A stretch of 64,000 nucleotides of DNA from Austropuccinia psidii (taxonomy: Eukaryota; Basidiomycota; Pucciniomycetes; Pucciniales; Sphaerophragmiaceae): contig JALGQZ010000011.1 in assembly GCA_023105745.1 (NCBI GenBank), positions 31,618,612 through 31,682,611 of the forward strand. Reading direction: 5' to 3'. Positions 32,332 to 43,747 of the stretch are shown piece by piece. The stretch's first letter is position 1. Each line of letters starts with the position of its first letter. The position numbers and the translations under genes were made by a program. Below the pieces are notes generated by a model. That model searched no databases. It was not told the origin of the DNA and saw nothing but the letters and a program-made list of their open reading frames with translations.

Positions 32332-34155
32332 TGTGAGCCTTAGAGGTAATTTCATATAACCAAAAGACCACAAATACAAAATTAACATATTAATATAGAT
32401 AAAAGAAATTTATTTGTATTATTAAAATAGAAATCAAAATATAAATATAAAATTATATTTAAAATAAAAAAATTAATTACAACTTAAAAATAAAATTACA
32501 TTAAATTTTGGAATTATAAAATTACATTTATACTTGAAAAAATTAAGTAAAAATGAAATTTTAACAAAATTCTAAAAAAATAAATAAATTTGGAAAAATG
32601 TTAAATAAAAATTATTATAACTTTTTATCAAAAAAATAAACCCGTAAAAATTATTTCACCATTGGATTCCTCATAAAAAATCAGGTGGGGTCACCTCTGA
32701 GTGAAATTCTTGTAACTGAACTCTAAATAAGCTTAAATTAGGTTTTTAGTATTTTCAACACAAAAGTTGAAAGTCCTCAAAACTTTAATTTAATTCACAC
32801 CACATGTGGTGTTAACCATCAATTTTTGTGTTAAAATTAAGGTGTTGTGTTTAGTTTACAAGTTATGAGGAATTGAAGTATTTTCAATTGAATTCAATTG
32901 AAATGTCAAAATGTGCATGTGTATTACATAAGTGAACTTTGATTTACATATGAGGTATCAATTATTACTGTATTGTACTGTACAATTCAATTGAATTACA
33001 TATGTAAATTATAAGTATAATACATGATGAGGAATTAAAGGAAAAATAAATTGGAAAGATTAAATTTGGGGGGGAAAAGGAACTCCAGCTCTAAGGGGGA
33101 GCTAGACCCCCAAATTCCTTGCTGACAGGCGTGGGATGTCAAAATTCACGCCAAAGTTCATGAATTTTGGCCTGGAATTGAGTTACAGGGTCTGTGGACT
33201 CAATTGATGATGAGGTTTTGATACCAACTGGGGTAGTTTTAGCTGTTGCCAAGAGGGTAAAACTACCCTTAAGATAAAACCATCATATTAAAAAACAGTT
33301 TTTGCTGGTTTCTACGTCTCTTACACACATTCTGACCTGTTTTGAAGGCTCTAGACCAGGTATTGCTATAGTAATGGCTAATTTAAGGGTCTAAAATGGC
33401 TAAAAATGGCTTAAACCAGCCCTTTTTGGTCTAAATCAGGGTTCAATGATGCCATAATTGGCTTTTCTGTTGTCAGACTGTTTTTAACGACTGACAAGAG
33501 TAAATCCTACTTTTGGAGTAAGAAAATTGATGGCTATAAAAGAATGTCTTCTTTGCCCCACTTTTCTCTTCATGTTAGAATCTTTTCCTTTTATAATTAG
33601 TTTAAACATTGTTAAACCAACAATAAGAGATTCCAACCACCATTTTTAAATCATTTTAATCCTTTTAACCACGTGAAAAAATCATCATAATCATTGTTTG
33701 TAGCTCTTATAATCATTTTTACCCCTGAACCACCCCAAAGTGAATCAAAGCATCTTTCATCACTGTAAACTTTGTCACTTTGTTTCCAAATTCACACTGG
33801 TCACTTTTGGGTGTGCTTTCTCTTGAATATTATTTTTAAAGACTTTGTTCTTTAATTAATCACTTGCAGTTCTTTGCTCAATTAATTCCAATTGAAATTG
33901 CTCTTGAAGAAATTTCTTTTTTAGCCTTAAATATCTCTTGAAGAGTATTTTTGGATAAATCTTTATTGTTGGTAAAACAATGAATCTTTATAATATTATT
34001 GTTTTATACTAATAAAGTTATAAAAAATAAAATTGGCATGTTTTCTCTTAAAAATAATATTTCTTACTATTTTTAATTGATTTTTACCTTTTACAAATTT
34101 TGAGGACAGGAAAAGTACTTGATTTTTAATCAAAGTTTCATATCCACACCTTACA
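32332..34155 (+). repeat. Element B 5' LTR
   Basis: 1824 bases, TGTGAGCCTTAGAGG to CACACCTTACA. Nearly identical by eye to 40573-42407. Holds the 22-bp palindrome (32882-32903), ACACCACATGTGGTGT (32797-32812), a G-run and the GGCTAAAAATGGCT repeat in two units (about 33390-33416). It should carry promoter and RNA start. Confidence 0.94.
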
Positions 34156-34157
34156 TT

Positions 34158-34175
34158 TGGGGGCCCAGCCGTGAT
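34158..34175 (+). other. Primer binding site of element B
   Basis: TGGGGGCCCAGCCGTGAT, two bases after the LTR. The complement divides as T-stem CACGG, acceptor CTGGGCC, discriminator C and CCA, again a proline-type tRNA 3' end by its C discriminator (inference). Element C has the identical site at 55587-55604. Confidence 0.7.
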
Positions 34176-34375
34176 ATTTTACCTGTGACATATTTTTACT
34201 CTTTTTAAATCTTTTTTCTTATATTGAAAAATTTAAAAACATATAAAAAATACTTACAATTCAAAAAAATCCATAGAAAATAATTTTTTTCATATTATAC
34301 GTGAGGCTTATATTTTTATTTCTTTTTGAAATATATTATTTTTACTTAATTGATTGGTTTTTTCATTAATTTCAG

Positions 34376-34573
34376 TGTCTGATAACGTGGTAAGACAAGA
34401 AAACATTGAAACAGCCTAAACAGTCACCAGCATTAGTCCTGCCAGCACTATTAATTCAGACCATAATAGTACTGTTATTGTGACTCAAAATAAACAACCT
34501 GAACCAATATCTTCTGAATTGATTAACTTGGATCTAAGTAATACCCTTCAGAAAGCTAAGAATTTGGCCAATA
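34376..34573 (+). pseudogene. Element B leader exon upstream of gag
   Basis: An open leader without its own ATG begins after the acceptor ATTAATTTCAG. Frame TG-TCT-GAT gives a protein-like stretch (SDNV.RQENIETA...PEPISSE...NTLQKAKNLAN) matching element C at 55184-55381. B has one TAA where C reads TCA. The exon ends in AATA before GCAAGT; in C the same point is the consensus donor GTAAGT. Splicing to 34645 keeps the gag frame. The missing ATG implies an upstream exon, presumably in the LTR transcript (inference). Confidence 0.55.
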
Positions 34574-34644
34574 GCAAGTTTTTTTTGATGTAAAAATACT
34601 ATCTTAAGCCTTTTTAACCATAATTATGCCTTCGACCAGGTCAG
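34574..34644 (+). other. Putative intron of element B (GC-AG form)
   Basis: 71 bases from GCAAGT to GGTCAG, in phase 1. It spans the alternative start codon MPSTRSG (34626), so spliced and unspliced RNAs would give different Gag N termini. The C copy has the canonical GT-AG version (55114-55183). Confidence 0.5.
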
Positions 34645-36817
34645 GAGCCAGCTATAGCCCCTCAAGCAGCTCCCAAAAAGGTAATAGACGTGATTATGGC
34701 AGAGGCCAATCAGGTACAGAAGGAAAAGGGTCAGTTGATGACTTCCAAACAACTAAAATGGGTCATTCTGAAGCTGATAATACCATTTTACCTTCAAAAA
34801 GAGCTGACACCGCCACAACAAGCCTCTGTGGACATATACAAAGCCAGCCACAGTGCATACAGCAATGCACTTCAATTCAAGGAGTACCAGATTCTTGCAG
34901 ACCTCCAGAAGAATTGCGTGAATTCTTACCTAACTGTGAGAAAGTTCCTGGGCCATCCCAGCACTTGAAAATTTCTCAATGGATGGCATCCATTGATTGA
35001 GAAGAAAAACATGATGCTTTTGACACTAGAATGGAGGAAAAGCAACCCTCCACCACCAAGGCAAGTGCCAAAAACAGCCCCAGTGGCCAGCAGCAGCAAT
35101 TCCAACGTGAAAAAGCAGCCACAAGTTCCAAACAAGGGCAAAGGGAGGGACCAGCCCCAAAGCCTTACAGCCAAGGATACAGAATTCCAAAGATTCAGCA
35201 GGATGCCATGGAAAATGTATTTCAGATGGCCAGAACCATGATGTAATTACAGAAGAAGGAGGAAGCCAGATTAAGATTCCAGAAATGATTTCTGATATAT
35301 TTGATTCCATCCCAGAATTGTATGATGCTATAACTGATGTGAAAAAACATCTTTCTGATAAAAATGAAACCATTTGTAACAACATTAAAACAAACAACCT
35401 GAGTCTGTGCCAAATTAATGAAACACTTATGTGTTTTGAAAAAGTTTTAAGAAAAATTAAAATTTCCAATAATGATAATTTTTTTTGGCAATAAAATAAA
35501 TGAACAATCTGCCATGATTGAAGAATTAACAGATAAATATTTTAAATTCAATATTGATTAAATAATTGAAACAAGAATTAAACAAGCCATAAATATTATC
35601 AAGACAGATAATAAGAAAGTCCTTTATGACATTTCAAATTCATTTACTGAAGTAAAGACATATACCATTGCCTTGAAAAAGTGTTTTGATGCTTCAAAAG
35701 AAGAAGTATCAAAATTATCAATGAAATTGAATCAAGTCACTGCTGATAATACAAGACAGACAGATTTATGGCAAGAACTAACACATAAAGAAGACATGTA
35801 TGAAATTGAAGTAATAAATTTAATACAAAGATTCCAACATGAATACAGAAATTCCCAAAGGTGTAGCAACAGTATAATGAATGATATTGAACAAATGCTG
35901 AACACCTTACCAAGAATGTCTACACCTCTGAATCAAAATGAGGGCACAAGAATTTCAAATCCACAAGTATTGGATCCTGATAATTCACAGTTAAAAAATG
36001 AATTATCCACTCCTTTTCATAACTTAAAACCATCAATGGGCCAAGCACTTTTGAAAGAAGTTCCAAAACTTAAAGCATGGCCTCACTTCAGTGGTGAAGG
36101 AGAGTATGACCATATGGAATTCATTAGAGGTATTGAAATGATCAAAGAGAATTTTGAATTACCAGACAGATTGGTAACAGCCAGTTTTAACACCTTGTGT
36201 ACCAGATCAGCTCACAGATGGTACATCAAAATAAGACAAGCACATGGACACCAGAGTTGGACTTGGTGGAAAACCCAAATCATCAACAAATGGGAAAATG
36301 ATGCTTGGAGGTTTAAAGTTGAAACAGCCTTTGAATCTTCCAAATTTAATGCTGATAAAGACAAAGCTTTACCATGGTTTTGCCAACAAAAAGACAGATT
36401 AACAGCATTATATCCAGACATGTCAGAATTTATGATCCATAGAAAGATCCTGAGACAATGTGGAGGTGACTGAGAGCATGCGGTCAATAGCAGGACTACT
36501 GAACAATCTTCAGCAGAAGAAATTATCAATATATTAGAGGAAGTAACCACCAGAACCAAAATTGGTTCTAGTAGGGTGAATCTCAAAACAAGGTTTAATA
36601 CACCTTGGAAAGATTCTGTTGACAAAAGCCCCAAAGAAAATTCTAGTAATATTAAGTATAAATCTGCAGATACAGTCAGAAAGTGATATATTTGCCAAAG
36701 CACCACCCATTTAGCCAATACATGTCCAAAAAGGGGGAAAATCAATGAAATTGACATTGAAAAGGAACCTGATGTTGAAAAGATGACATAATTGAAGACA
36801 ATTCAGATGATAAGTCA
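34626..36817 (+). pseudogene. Element B gag (disordered N terminus, coiled coil, capsid, zinc knuckle)
   Basis: ATG 34626 (MPSTRSGASYS) opens 124 codons, then a TGA. A lost base near 35145 switches the frame into the overlapping ORF (YRIPKIQQDAMENVF). Coiled-coil pieces lie at 35285-35494 and in the first part of 35673-36473; the latter holds the capsid (LKAWPHFSGEGEYDH, SWTWWKTQIINKW, ILRQCGGD). A TGA follows at 36471-36473. The zinc knuckle at about 36684 has TGA in place of its first Cys region (KxYICQSTTHLANTC). Gag would pack the RNA. The +1 ORF from 34690 (MIMAEANQVQ) is the counterpart of 54469-55068 in C, ended early by a TGA at 34966-34968. Confidence 0.85.
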
Positions 36818-39800
36818 TTGATATTTTCTGAATCTTCAAAAGATATAGAAAATATAAATGCAACTTTTGAAATCATGGAATCTTCTTCCCACTTGCCACA
36901 ATTGAGCAATGGTCAACTTGATTTATCAAAAGTTCAAGATGCACAACTTATGAAAACAAAACCAAACAGGGGAAAAGGTTATACAGCTGGTAACTCCTGT
37001 ATAACAGAAGTGGTGATTGACAACAAGCCCACCAAACTTTTGATTGACCCAGGAGCCTTCTGCTCTTGTGTTGGAAAATCTTTTCTTAAGGATTGTGTAC
37101 CAAATTTTGAAGACCGATTGTTACCAATTGATGGTATAAAATTCAACAGTGCAAGTAACCCAATGAAAGCATTAGGAATTTTTGAGACCAATGTCATATT
37201 CCCACACATAAATTGGAATTTAAGAATCACAGTTGAATTTGTTGTTATGAAACATTGCTCTACTACCCATTTTATTTTGGGAAATGATTATTTAGTCATG
37301 TATGGGATAGATTTACATAATAACAAAGACAGATACTTTACTATTGGAGACAATAAGTGCCAAAAATTTGCCTTTTTACCATTTAAAAGACAAATTACAG
37401 TAAACAAAGTATCACCAGTCAACTTAGAGTTAGAGAAATTCAAATCTGAACAGTTAAATGAGGCTGAAATAAGCCTTCATCTGACTGATAAACAAGAAAA
37501 TGAACTTTCTTCCCTTTTGTATGACCACAGAGGAGCATTTGCTTCAGACAAAGAACCTCTAGGAGCAATTATTGGTCATGAAGTTGACATCATTCTTAAC
37601 ATTGAGAGACCTTATCCACCACTCTTAAGAAGACCTGCATATACAGCAAGTCCAAAATCAAGAGAAGCTCTAGAAATTCATATCAAAGAACTTCTGGACC
37701 TTGGTGTAATAAGAAAGGTAGGCCACAATGAAGAAGTAGAAATAACTACACCAGTCATACTGGCATGGCATAATGGAAAATCCAGAATGGTTGGGGGCTT
37801 TAGAGCTCTGAACACTTACACTGTTCCAGACAGATACCCAATATCAAAAATTCAAATTGCCCTCACTCAAATATCTCAAGCAGTGTATATAACCACTATG
37901 GATGCCCTTAAAGGATTCCATCAAAATGTGGTGACACCAAGAGCAAGAAAATACTTGAGAATTATTGTTCATTGTGGAGTGTATGAATACTTGAGGATGC
38001 CCTTTGGTATCAAAAATGCACCTTCACACTTCCAAAGAATTATGAATGAAATATTCCCTGAAGGACTCTCAGAGGAATGGTTAATCATTTACATTGATGA
38101 CATTATTGTCTGTTCCAAGACTTGGGAAGAGCACATGTACAGATTGTCCAGAGCTTTGACAAAAATTCAATCAGTAAACATGAAAATCTCCTTGAAGAAA
38201 TGTCATTTTGGATTTAAAGAACTTAAAGCACTAGGACATGTTGTATCTGGTTTGTCCCTTGGAATTGACAAAAACAAAGTTGCAGCAGTATTTCTAAAGC
38301 CCATGCCTCAGAATGAGAAGGAAATTTAGTCATTCTAAGGTTTTGCAGGATATTACAGGAAACACATTAAATATTTTGCACCCATAACAAGACCACTTTA
38401 TAAATTGTGTGACAAAGACACAGTATTTGAAATGAATGTTGACAGAGTCAAAGCTTTTGAGTCTCTAAGAGAAGCCTTGACCACTGCTCCACTCTTACTG
38501 ATGCCAAACTTTAAATTACATTTCAAACTGTATATTGATGCATCAGGGGATGGACTGGGTGCTGCACTTCACCAAGCTCAGATCATAAATGATAAACCTG
38601 TAGAAGGACCCATATGTTTCATATCCCGGCAAATCAAACCAACTGAAGCCAGATATGGAGCAAGGCAGATGGAATGTCTATGTCTTTTCTGGGCCTTGGA
38701 AAAATTAAACTACTTCTTGGAGGGATGTGTTTTTGAGGTAATAACAGATTGTACAGCTGTCAAATCACCTTTAAACATGAAAACACCCAACAGACATATG
38801 CTCAGATGGCAAATAGCCATACAAGAATACAGAGGAAATATGACTATTGTGCATAAGGATGGGAACATTCATAAGAATGCAGATGGACTAAGCAGATGGC
38901 CATTACCAAATAATATTGATGATCCTTCTTATGTGCCAGAAGAAGCTTCACCACAAATTTCAATAGAAGGAATAAGTGTTACAGACTTAAACACCACCTT
39001 CTTTGAGGAAGTCAGACATAGTTACACTCAAGATAAGAATTGTAGCATCTTATGCCAATTACTTAACAAAGACTGTAAAGACAACTCTCTAATACATGCC
39101 TTGGATGAAGTATGGAGAAAGTCTTATGATGAAGGAAGATTTCACCTACTGGATTGTATAATTTACCACAGAACCAAGCACACATGTGTCATGACAGTTG
39201 TAGACAGGTCATTAATCAATCTTGTACTGAAAGAATGCCATGATAGCCCCTTTTCAGGACATCTGTCTGAAGACAGAACAAGAGAGAAAGTAAAGACCTG
39301 AATATGGTGGCCAATGTGGCAGAAAGATGTTGCAGAGTGTTGCAAAACCTGTGACAGACGCCAAAAGGCAAATAAATCCACTGGCAAAAGACTTGGAAAT
39401 ATGATAAAAATCCAAGAACCAAGCAGACCTTGGGAAATTGTCCATATGGATTGGGTAGCTGGCCTACCACCAGGAGGTGACAGAAGCTACAATGCTTGCC
39501 TAGTAATTCTGGACAGATTCAGTAAAACTCCAATTCTTTTACCATGTCACAAAGATGCTACAGCGATGGATACAACTCTTCTGATATGGAATAGAGTAGT
39601 ATCATGGACTGGGATATTTACAAATATCATTAGTGATAGGGATCCCAAATTCACTTCAGCACTATGGACAAATCTTCACCAATTATTTGGCACTAAACTG
39701 TCTTTCTCTACAGCCTACCACCCACAAACTGATGGCCTGGCTGAAAGGATGATCCAAACCTTAGAGGACATGGTGAGAAGACTTTGTGCATATGGCCTTG

Positions 39801-40549
39801 AACTCAAAGATTGTGATGGATTTACCCATGATTGGTGTACTCTGTTTCCAGAACTGGAATTAGCATATAAAACATCAATCCATGCCAGTACCAATCATAC
39901 TCCTGCTATTCTAGAAGCAGGATGGAACCCCAAGTTACCCCAAGATTCCTTGAGGAAAGACTTAATTGAAATATATCCCACAGCTGCAAGCTTCAAAGGA
40001 ATTCTAGACAAAGCTAGAAAGCATGCAGTAAGGTGCATGGAGGACTCTTTTGCATATGCTAAAGACAAATGGGATAAATCACATGCAACTCCAGATTTCA
40101 AAGTGGGGAACCTAGCCCTTGTATCCACCACTAACTTCAATAACATCAAAGGATGTAAAAAGTTGAAAGACTCCTTTGCAGGACCTTTTGTGATTAAGGC
40201 CCTCCATGGAGAAAATGCTGTTGAAGTAGAGTTATCTGAAGAACTTAGCATTAAGCATCCTACATTTTCAGTGAGCTTGATAAAGGCATATAAATCTAGT
40301 GATTCTGAGAAATTTCCCTTGAGGAATAAGATTCCCCAAGTTATACCTCCTATTGAGACATCTGGTACTAAGAAAATTACCAAAGTTCTTAAAGAAAGGA
40401 AATTAAGATCCAAGAAAGTAAGGGAATACCTTGTTAGGTACAGTGACTCAACTTGTGAAGATGAATGGTTAGAAGAAAAAGATATACCAGAATCTACCAA
40501 ACTCCTCAGGAGATTCAGACACACTAGAAACACCAATATTACAAAGTAA
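36818..40549 (+). pseudogene. Element B pol: protease, RT, RNase H, integrase, chromodomain-like tail
   Basis: One frame of about 1240 codons with three stops: TAG 38327, TAA 38336, TGA 39299. Protease has LLIDPGAFCSCVG, D-P-G where retropepsins have D-S/T-G; element C has the same. [46 protein letters not shown]. RNase [32 protein letters not shown], all acids present. [20 protein letters not shown] zinc domain (its last Cys reads Arg), HMDWV, SDRDPKF, GLAERM. The tail from 40400 (REYLVRYSD, EDEWLEE) is the chromodomain-like end. The TGA at 39299 also exists in element C. Only the stops prevent a full product. Confidence 0.9.
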
Positions 40550-40560
40550 TATTCTTCTTT

Positions 40561-40572
40561 AGGGCGAGGGAA
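40561..40572 (+). other. Polypurine tract of element B
   Basis: AGGGCGAGGGAA lies directly before the 3' LTR start TGTGAGCC. This is the expected plus-strand primer position. Compare AGGGGGAGGGAA in element C. Confidence 0.75.
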
Positions 40573-42407
40573 TGTGAGCCTTAGAGGTAATTTCATATAC
40601 CCAAAAGACCACAAATACAAAATTAAGATATTAATATAAATAAAATAAATTTATTTATATTATTAAAATAGAAATCAAAATATAAATATAAAATTATATT
40701 CAAAATAGAAAAATTAATTACAATTTAAAAATAAAATTACATTAAATTTTGGAATTATAAAATTACATTTATACTTGAAAAAATTAAGTAAAAATGAAAT
40801 TTTAACAAAAATTGTAAAAAAATAAATAAATCTGGAAAAAAGTTAAATAAAAATTATTATAACTTTTGATCCAATAAATAAACATATAGAAATTATTTCA
40901 CCATTGGATTCCTCATAAAAAATCAGGTTGGGTCACCTCTGAGTGAAATTCTTGTAACTCAACTCTAAATAAGCTTAAATTAAGTTTTTAGTATTTTCAA
41001 TACAAAAGTTGAAAATCCTCAAAACTTTAATTTAATTCACACCACATGTGGTGTTAACCATCAATTTTTGTGTTAAAATTGAGGTGTTGTGTTTAGTTTA
41101 GAAGTTATGAGGAATTGAAGTATTTTCAATTGAATTCGATTGAAATGTCAAAATGTGCGCGTGTATTACATAAGTGAACTTTGATTTGAATATGAGGTGT
41201 CAATTATTACTGTATTTTACTGTACAATTAAATTGAATTACATATGTATATTATAAGTATAATACATGATGAGGAATTAAAGGAAAAATAAATTGGAAAG
41301 ATTAAATTTGGGGGGGAAAAGGAACTCCAGCTCTAAGGGGGAGCTAGACCCCAAAAGTCCTTGCTGACAGGTGTGGGATGTCAAAATTCACGCAAAAGTT
41401 CATCACTTTTGGCCTGGAATTGAGCTACAGGGTCTGTGGACTCAATTGATGATGAGGTTTTGATACCAATTGGGGTAGTTTTAGCTGTTGCCAAGAGGGT
41501 AAAACAACCCTTAAGATAAAACCATCATATTAAAAACAGTTTTAACTGGTTTCTACGTCTCTTACACACATTCTGACATGTTTTGAAGGCTCTAGACCAG
41601 GTATTGCTATAGTAATGGCTAATTTAAGGGTCTAAAATGGCTAAAAATGGCTAAAAATGGCTTAAACCAGCCTTTTTTGGTCTAAATCAGGGTTCAATGA
41701 TGCCATAATTGGGTTTTCTGTTGTCAGACTGTTTTTGACAACTGACAAGAGTAAATCCTACTTTTGGAGTAAGAAAATTGATGGCTATAAAAGAATGTCT
41801 TCTTTGCCCCACTTTTCTCTTCATGTTAGAATCTTTTCCTTTTATAATTAGTTTAAACATTGTTAAACCAACAATAAGAGATTCCAACCACCATTTTTAA
41901 ATCATTTTAATCCTTTTAACCACGTGAAAAAATAATCATAATCATTGTTTGTAGCTCTTATAATCATTTTTACCCCTGAACCACCCCAAAAGTGAATCAA
42001 AGCATCTTTCATCACTGTAAACTTTGTCACTTTGTTTCCAAATTCACGCTCGTCACTTTTGGATGTGTTTTCTCTTGAATATTCTTTTTAAAGACTTTGC
42101 TCTTTAATTGATCACTTTCAGTTCTTTGCTCAATCAATTCCAATTGAAATTGCTCTTGAAGAAATTTCTTTTGTAGCCTTAAATATCTCTTGAAGAGTAT
42201 TTTTGGATAAATCTTTATTGTTGGTAAAACAATGAATCTTTATAATATTATTGTTTTATACTAATAAAGTTATAAACAATAAAATTGGCGTGTTTTCTAT
42301 TAAAAATAATATTTCTTACTATTTTTAATTGATTTTTACCTTATACAAATTTTGAGGACAGGAAAAGTACTTGATTTTTAATCAAATTTTCATATCCACA
42401 CCTTACA
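40573..42407 (+). repeat. Element B 3' LTR
   Basis: 1835 bases, same ends as the 5' LTR. Differences include a third GGCTAAAAATGGCT repeat unit (about 41630-41665) and a base change in the 22-bp palindrome (41124-41145). ACACCACATGTGGTGT is at 41039-41054. No gene inside. Confidence 0.94.
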
Positions 42408-42854
42408 AGGGCCCATTTCCTCAAAAATCGTGGGGACAAGCCCCCTTCTCAGATATGGATATTGAAGAGTATGGTGTAATAAGAGGCCTCAAGCAGTTTA
42501 TGGCCAATTTGTAGGGTTGGCTAGGAATTCATATAGCCATCCTTCACCAGTTTTTAAGCTGGAGGTGATGGTGGCCTCCATTTTGGGATTCAGCCCATGG
42601 CCACCAATTCTCCTTCATTGAAGCAGGAAATAACTCAAGAAAGAAGAATCACTTACTTAGTGCATAAGGTTAGTTTGAATGAAAGGAGGAAAGAACAAGG
42701 AGGATTGTAGGGAAATATTTTGTGGATAATGATCAAGAGGAAAGGAAATCGAAAATTTAAGATTTTATGAATTTTGTGGTAAATTGGGGATTAAACTAAA
42801 GAGTGGCAGGATATTATGTTGTTCAGGAGCCCACCAGTCTCAAGAGAGGCATAC
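42408..42854 (+). other. Element G 3' internal region, right part
   Basis: About 450 bases between element B and the G 3' LTR. No protein motif. Ends in CTCAAGAGAGGCATAC, a weak purine tract before the LTR. By position it continues 31936-32331. Confidence 0.55.
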
Positions 42855-43614
42855 TGTCAGAGCCATTATCAGGGGTAAGGGTATTCAAACTTAAACCCAC
42901 TCAAAGTCATAAAACCAGAAAATCCAGTATTTATATCAGTAATAAATTTCAGCAAATCTTCTTGCTGAAACAAGCATACATCTTGGTTCATCAATACAGC
43001 CTGTCAATCCTTGTACAGGCTGGATATCCTAAATACAGTTTGAATTCACAACACTGAAACTGTATGATCACCCAAATCCACCACACCTACTGTACAGACC
43101 CTGTGCATCCATTCAGGGGCTTTATCATTCAAATGCATTCAAATGAAGATTCCTCTCAAGAAAATTAACTCTTTGAATCGTGGCTGGTGGATTCTAACAT
43201 ATACCAGCCCCTTGTCCTCCCTCTGGGGACTTTTCTCCAGTTAATTAATATAGTTGATTTATTATTTAATAAATATTCTTAGTCTTATTTTTGGTATTGT
43301 ATTTATTGGTATCAAGTTAGTCTTTGGATCTTTTCCTCACCTGTTCAGTATAGTTGTGGTGGCCATATCCTTATTAACCCTTCTCTTTCTTTCTTACAGG
43401 TTGAGACAGTGGACTTGGACTTGTTTGTTGTTGGCTCTTTTATTCTTACTCTTATTTCTTTGTTTCTGCTTTTCTTCCTTTTATCTTATTAGCAATCTGA
43501 TCTTATTTACACTTTTAAGTGTACTCACTCTTACTCCAATCCTTAAGCCCTCCCTAAGTGAGTGCCAGTCAACTGAGTTCCACGCCCTCTTCACTTAAAA
43601 GAGCCCCTGTGATA
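42855..43614 (+). repeat. Element G 3' LTR
   Basis: 760 bases, TGTCAGAGCC...CCTGTGATA (one change from GACA). It aligns with the 5' LTR and lacks solo LTR N, giving the empty GTATT site near 42885. Holds TTAATTAATATA at 43241-43252. After it, family 1 LTR sequence J resumes. Contains a hydrophobic ORF (43254-43598) discussed under findings. Confidence 0.88.
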
Positions 43615-43747
43615 CAGGGAACCCAACTTTTGGTATCTGCAAGGACTCAATCAAGGCTTTCCACCTGTTCTCAGGATTTTAAATTTTATTTAAACCTTAA
43701 TATTAGACTTTTATTGAATATTAAAGCTTAAACTGGTTTTTCCCCAA
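43615..43747 (+). repeat. LTR fragment J, right part (family 1-like)
   Basis: CAGGGAACCCAACTTTTGG through AAACTGGTTTTTCCCCAA matches 2690-2575 of the family 1 LTR (reverse complement), directly continuing the part that ends at 21941. It is cut at 43748 by the LTR of element E. This match shows that everything from 21942 to 43614 is one insertion. Confidence 0.78.

Larger units (their letters stand above)
32332..42407 (+). mobile_element. Element B: family 2 Gypsy retrotransposon, complete in structure
   Basis: LTRs at 32332-34155 and 40573-42407 enclose primer site, leader exon, gag, one long pol frame and purine tract, all on the plus strand. The pol frame from 36818 to 40549 needs no frameshift, only three in-frame stops (38327, 38336, 39299), while gag is more broken. 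The flanks ACAGC (32327-32331) and AGGGC (42408-42412) do not match cleanly, so the usual duplication is missing or worn. It sits in the 3' region of element G. Confidence 0.93.
21942..43614 (+). mobile_element. Element G: family 4 Gypsy chromovirus-like element, decayed and heavily interrupted
   Basis: The 5' LTR (21942-24519) and 3' LTR (42855-43614) are the same repeat of about 750 bases. Between them lie, in order, leader, gag, protease, RT, RNase H, integrase, chromodomain and a long 3' region, all in plus orientation with many breaks. Solo LTR N sits in the 5' LTR and the whole of element B in the 3' region; without them G is about 9.7 kb. The flanks, CAAGT (21937-21941) and CAGGG (43615-43619), look like a decayed 5-bp duplication, and the family 1 LTR J resumes on the far side, which fixes the boundaries. 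Not functional. Confidence 0.85.

Noticed and set aside
42855..43614. First read as an independent solo LTR of family 4
   Set aside because: Family 1 LTR J stops at 21941 and resumes at 43615, so this LTR and 21942-24519 are the two ends of one element (G).
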